Assembly (NCBI RefSeq): GCF_000400995.2
Contig: NZ_DF238891.1
Span: 1 to 64,000, forward strand
Length of the DNA stretch: 64,000 nucleotides
Direction of reading: 5' to 3'
Origin: Acidovorax sp. MR-S7
GTDB taxonomy: Bacteria; Pseudomonadota; Gammaproteobacteria; Burkholderiales; Burkholderiaceae_C
Part shown: positions 60,914 through 64,000 of the stretch, piece after piece
How positions within the stretch are numbered: position 1 is the stretch's first letter
How the letters are laid out: every line of letters begins with the position of its first letter
Notes under the pieces: generated by a model
Database searches by the model: none
What the model was told of the DNA's origin: nothing
The model's input: the letters and a program-made list of their open reading frames with translations, nothing else
Made by a program: the position numbers and the translations under genes

Positions 60914-62134
60914 ATGGGGTTGCTTATGCATAGGGCGCGGCAGGTGGCCGCGCTGTTGAAGCGCGATGGGGCATGGGGTGCTTTGCAAGCCATTTGGCGC
61001 CGGCTGCGTTACGGCCCGGCCCAGCCGCAGTATGTTGATGTTTTTGGTCATTATGATTTCGCTCTGCCTCATGTCATCCCGCCTATGCCGGGGCAGCCCG
61101 AGCCCGGTACATTGTTATGGTTCATTCCCGATTTCAACATCGGTTCGGGCGGGCACACCACCATTTTCCGCACGATCTGGCATCTGGAGCAAAAGGGATA
61201 CCAATCGAGCATCGTGATCTGCAAGCCGGTCATGCACCAGGATGCACAGGAGGCGCGTGCAGAAATTCGGGAACATTTCTTCCCGCTGCAGGCGCGGGTG
61301 TATCTGGGTTTTGCCGGGTTGCCGCCTTGCGAGTTCGCCCTGGCCACCGGCTGGGACACGGCCTACAGCGTACGCGCCTTCGCGGGCGCGAAGCACAAGC
61401 TGTACTTCGTACAGGACTTTGAGCCGTATTTTTACGCCATGGGCAGCGAGCATGTGCTGGCGGAGAATACCTACAGGTTCGGCTTTTTCGGCATCACGGC
61501 TGGTGATTGGCTGGCCGACAAGCTGGCACGGGACTATGGCATGGTCACCCATGCCGTACGGTTCGGCGTGGAGCAGGAGCGCTACCGCCGCCGGCCGCGC
61601 CGCGAGCCGCACATCCGCCGCGTGTTTTTCTATGCCCGGCCACCTACGCAGCGCCGCGCGTTCGAGTTGGGGCTGCTGGTGCTCAATGCAGTGTGGCAGC
61701 GGTTGCCGGACACGCATTTCATCATGGCGGGATGGGACACGTCGAATTACCGCATTCCATTCCCGCACCTGTCGTGTGGCACGGTGACGCCGGATGAGTT
61801 GGCCGACGTGTTCAGCCAGTGTGACGTGGCGCTGGTGTTGTCGTTGACCAATGCTTCGCTGATGCCGCCGGAATTGATGGCCTGTGGCTGCACGGTGGTA
61901 TCCAATCGGGGTCTCAACGTGGAATGGCTGTTGAGCGAGGACGTGGCCGTACTGACCGATGCAACACCTGAAGCCATGACGGACGCTGTGTGCGGGCTGT
62001 TGCAGGACGACGCTCGGCGCAGTGCCTTGAGTGCGCGCGGCGAAGCCTATGCGCGTGACCTGCACTGGGCTGATATGGCCGACCAATTCGAAGCCGGGTT
62101 GCAGAAGGTGCGCGCCGGCAGCACGCTGTCATGA
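60914..62134 (+). CDS. GT4-like glycosyltransferase (WsaF-type)
   Basis: The 406-residue protein has LLWFIPDFNIGSGGHTTIFRTIWHLEQKGYQSSIVI, YFVQDFEPYFYAMGSEH, and a GT-B C-domain with FYARPPTQRRAFELGLLVL, MPPELMACGCTVVSNRGLNVEWLL. This layout matches the WsaF family of rhamnosyltransferases first known from an S-layer glycan cluster of Geobacillus. The start follows the preceding stop directly; its end overlaps wzm by four bases. Confidence 0.85.
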   Translation: MGLLMHRARQVAALLKRDGAWGALQAIWRRLRYGPAQPQYVDVFGHYDFALPHVIPPMPGQPEPGTLLWFIPDFNIGSGGHTTIFRTIWHLEQKGYQSSIVICKPVMHQDAQEARAEIREHFFPLQARVYLGFAGLPPCEFALATGWDTAYSVRAFAGAKHKLYFVQDFEPYFYAMGSEHVLAENTYRFGFFGITAGDWLADKLARDYGMVTHAVRFGVEQERYRRRPRREPHIRRVFFYARPPTQRRAFELGLLVLNAVWQRLPDTHFIMAGWDTSNYRIPFPHLSCGTVTPDELADVFSQCDVALVLSLTNASLMPPELMACGCTVVSNRGLNVEWLLSEDVAVLTDATPEAMTDAVCGLLQDDARRSALSARGEAYARDLHWADMADQFEAGLQKVRAGSTLS

Positions 62135-62945
62135 CTTCTGCGTCACATTCCCCCGCGCAGGAGACTGTGCGCCAGCCGCGCCAGTTGTGGGTGCTATGGC
62201 GTTATTGGATGGTGCGTGAGCTGAAGACGCGCTATGCAGGTTCGGTGCTGGGGCTCGCCTGGGCTTTCGTGCAGCCGCTGGCTACGCTGGCCATTTTCTA
62301 CGTGCTGTTCGGCATGGTGTTGGCAGTCCGTGTGCCGGGCCTGGACGTGGATCATGGCTACCTGCTGCATTTGCTGGCGGGGCTGGCGGTGTGGCTGCCC
62401 TTTACCGATGCGTTTGGCCGGGGAATAGGCAGCTTGGCGGCGTATGAGGATTTTTTGCGGAAACAGCCGATGCCGGCAGAGATTCTGCCCGCAGTGGCGG
62501 TGGGCGGCAGCCTGTTAATGATGGCGATTGGCTATGCGCTGCTGCTGGTGGTGTGCCTGAGCCAGGGCGTGGCGCTGCGCGCCACATGGGCCTGGCTACC
62601 CGTGCTGGTGGTGATGCAGATGGCGCTGACCTATGGTTTGACGCTGATGTTCAGCATGGCACATTTCCTGTGGCGCGACGTGGGCTCGATGATGTCCTTT
62701 GCGCTGCAACTGTGGTTTTACCTGACGCCCGTCGTTTATCCGCTGGCCCAGGTGCCCGAGAAGTTCCATGGCTGGTACTTGCTCAACCCGCTGGCCTGTC
62801 TGGTGCTGTGCGTCGAATGGGCCTTGCTGGGCATGCCGATGCCGGGGAGTACGCCCTATGCCTTGCTGGCCTGGACGGTGATCCTGGGCGGCGGCGGGTG
62901 GTGGTTCTTCCGGTCGATGAAGTCGGCTTTGGGCGAGGCGCTGTA

Positions 62946-62946
<1 letters not shown>
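62131..62946 (+). CDS. wzm: O-polysaccharide ABC exporter permease Wzm
   Basis: The 271-residue integral membrane protein has six predicted helices and the ABC-2 polysaccharide exporter signature VRELKTRYAGSVLGLAWAFVQPLATLAIFYVLFG, and QLWFYLTPVVYPLAQVPEKFHGWYLLNPLA. With Wzt it moves undecaprenyl-PP-linked polysaccharide across the inner membrane. The stop TAA shares its last base with the ATG of wzt. Confidence 0.92.

Positions 62947-64000
<1,054 letters not shown>

Overview
The window is GC-rich with tightly packed genes. Gene content points to a betaproteobacterium of the Comamonadaceae, probably Acidovorax-like: a Bug/TctC binding protein, FabA/FabB, a phasin, otsB-GH15-otsA, HPPD-PhhA, and families of short dispersed palindromic repeats that I associate with that group. 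The genus is inferred from gene content and gene order, not from a marker gene.

Layout. 1-633 holds glycosyltransferase remnants. 739-6252 has a ROK kinase, a trehalose operon (otsB, GH15, otsA) and trxC. 6254-15333 has cca, a LysR-controlled catabolic set (Bug protein, maleylacetate reductase, amidohydrolase), a GST, 5-formyl-THF cyclo-ligase and a lytic transglycosylase. 15409-18802 is an iron-uptake pair (piuC, Fiu-type receptor) split by a 289-bp element with 40-bp inverted ends. 19053-25336 has an MBL hydrolase, fadD, a lipase and the hppD-phhA/Lrp aromatic amino acid module. 25524-38650 is mostly core housekeeping: corC-lnt, fabAB, glyQS, gmhB-plsC, a YgjP-type peptidase, rhodanese, a LysM/BON protein and coaX. 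38632-39828 has a TetR regulator and a phasin.

From 39985 to the right edge the window is a cell-surface region. It opens with rfbBDAC (dTDP-L-rhamnose) and two glycosyltransferases. A complete-looking type II secretion operon follows (gspE F G H I J K L M C-like D), then a small lipoprotein, a secreted surface protein with a strong promoter, structured leader and tandem terminators, a propeller-like lipoprotein and a parvulin. Two more glycosyltransferases and an O-polysaccharide ABC exporter (wzm, wzt, the latter running off the edge) close the window. The most interesting hypothesis is that this T2SS is dedicated to the adjacent surface protein, and that the flanking O-polysaccharide genes build its anchor or decoration.

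A second theme is repeats. A roughly 50-bp palindrome occurs ten times. Six copies are intergenic, four of them filling convergent gene junctions and two supplying the stop codon of a gene. Four copies lie in frame inside cca, lnt, a ygjP-like gene and rfbD. A second repeat of about 95 bp occurs twice. No tRNA, rRNA, transposase or CRISPR array was seen.
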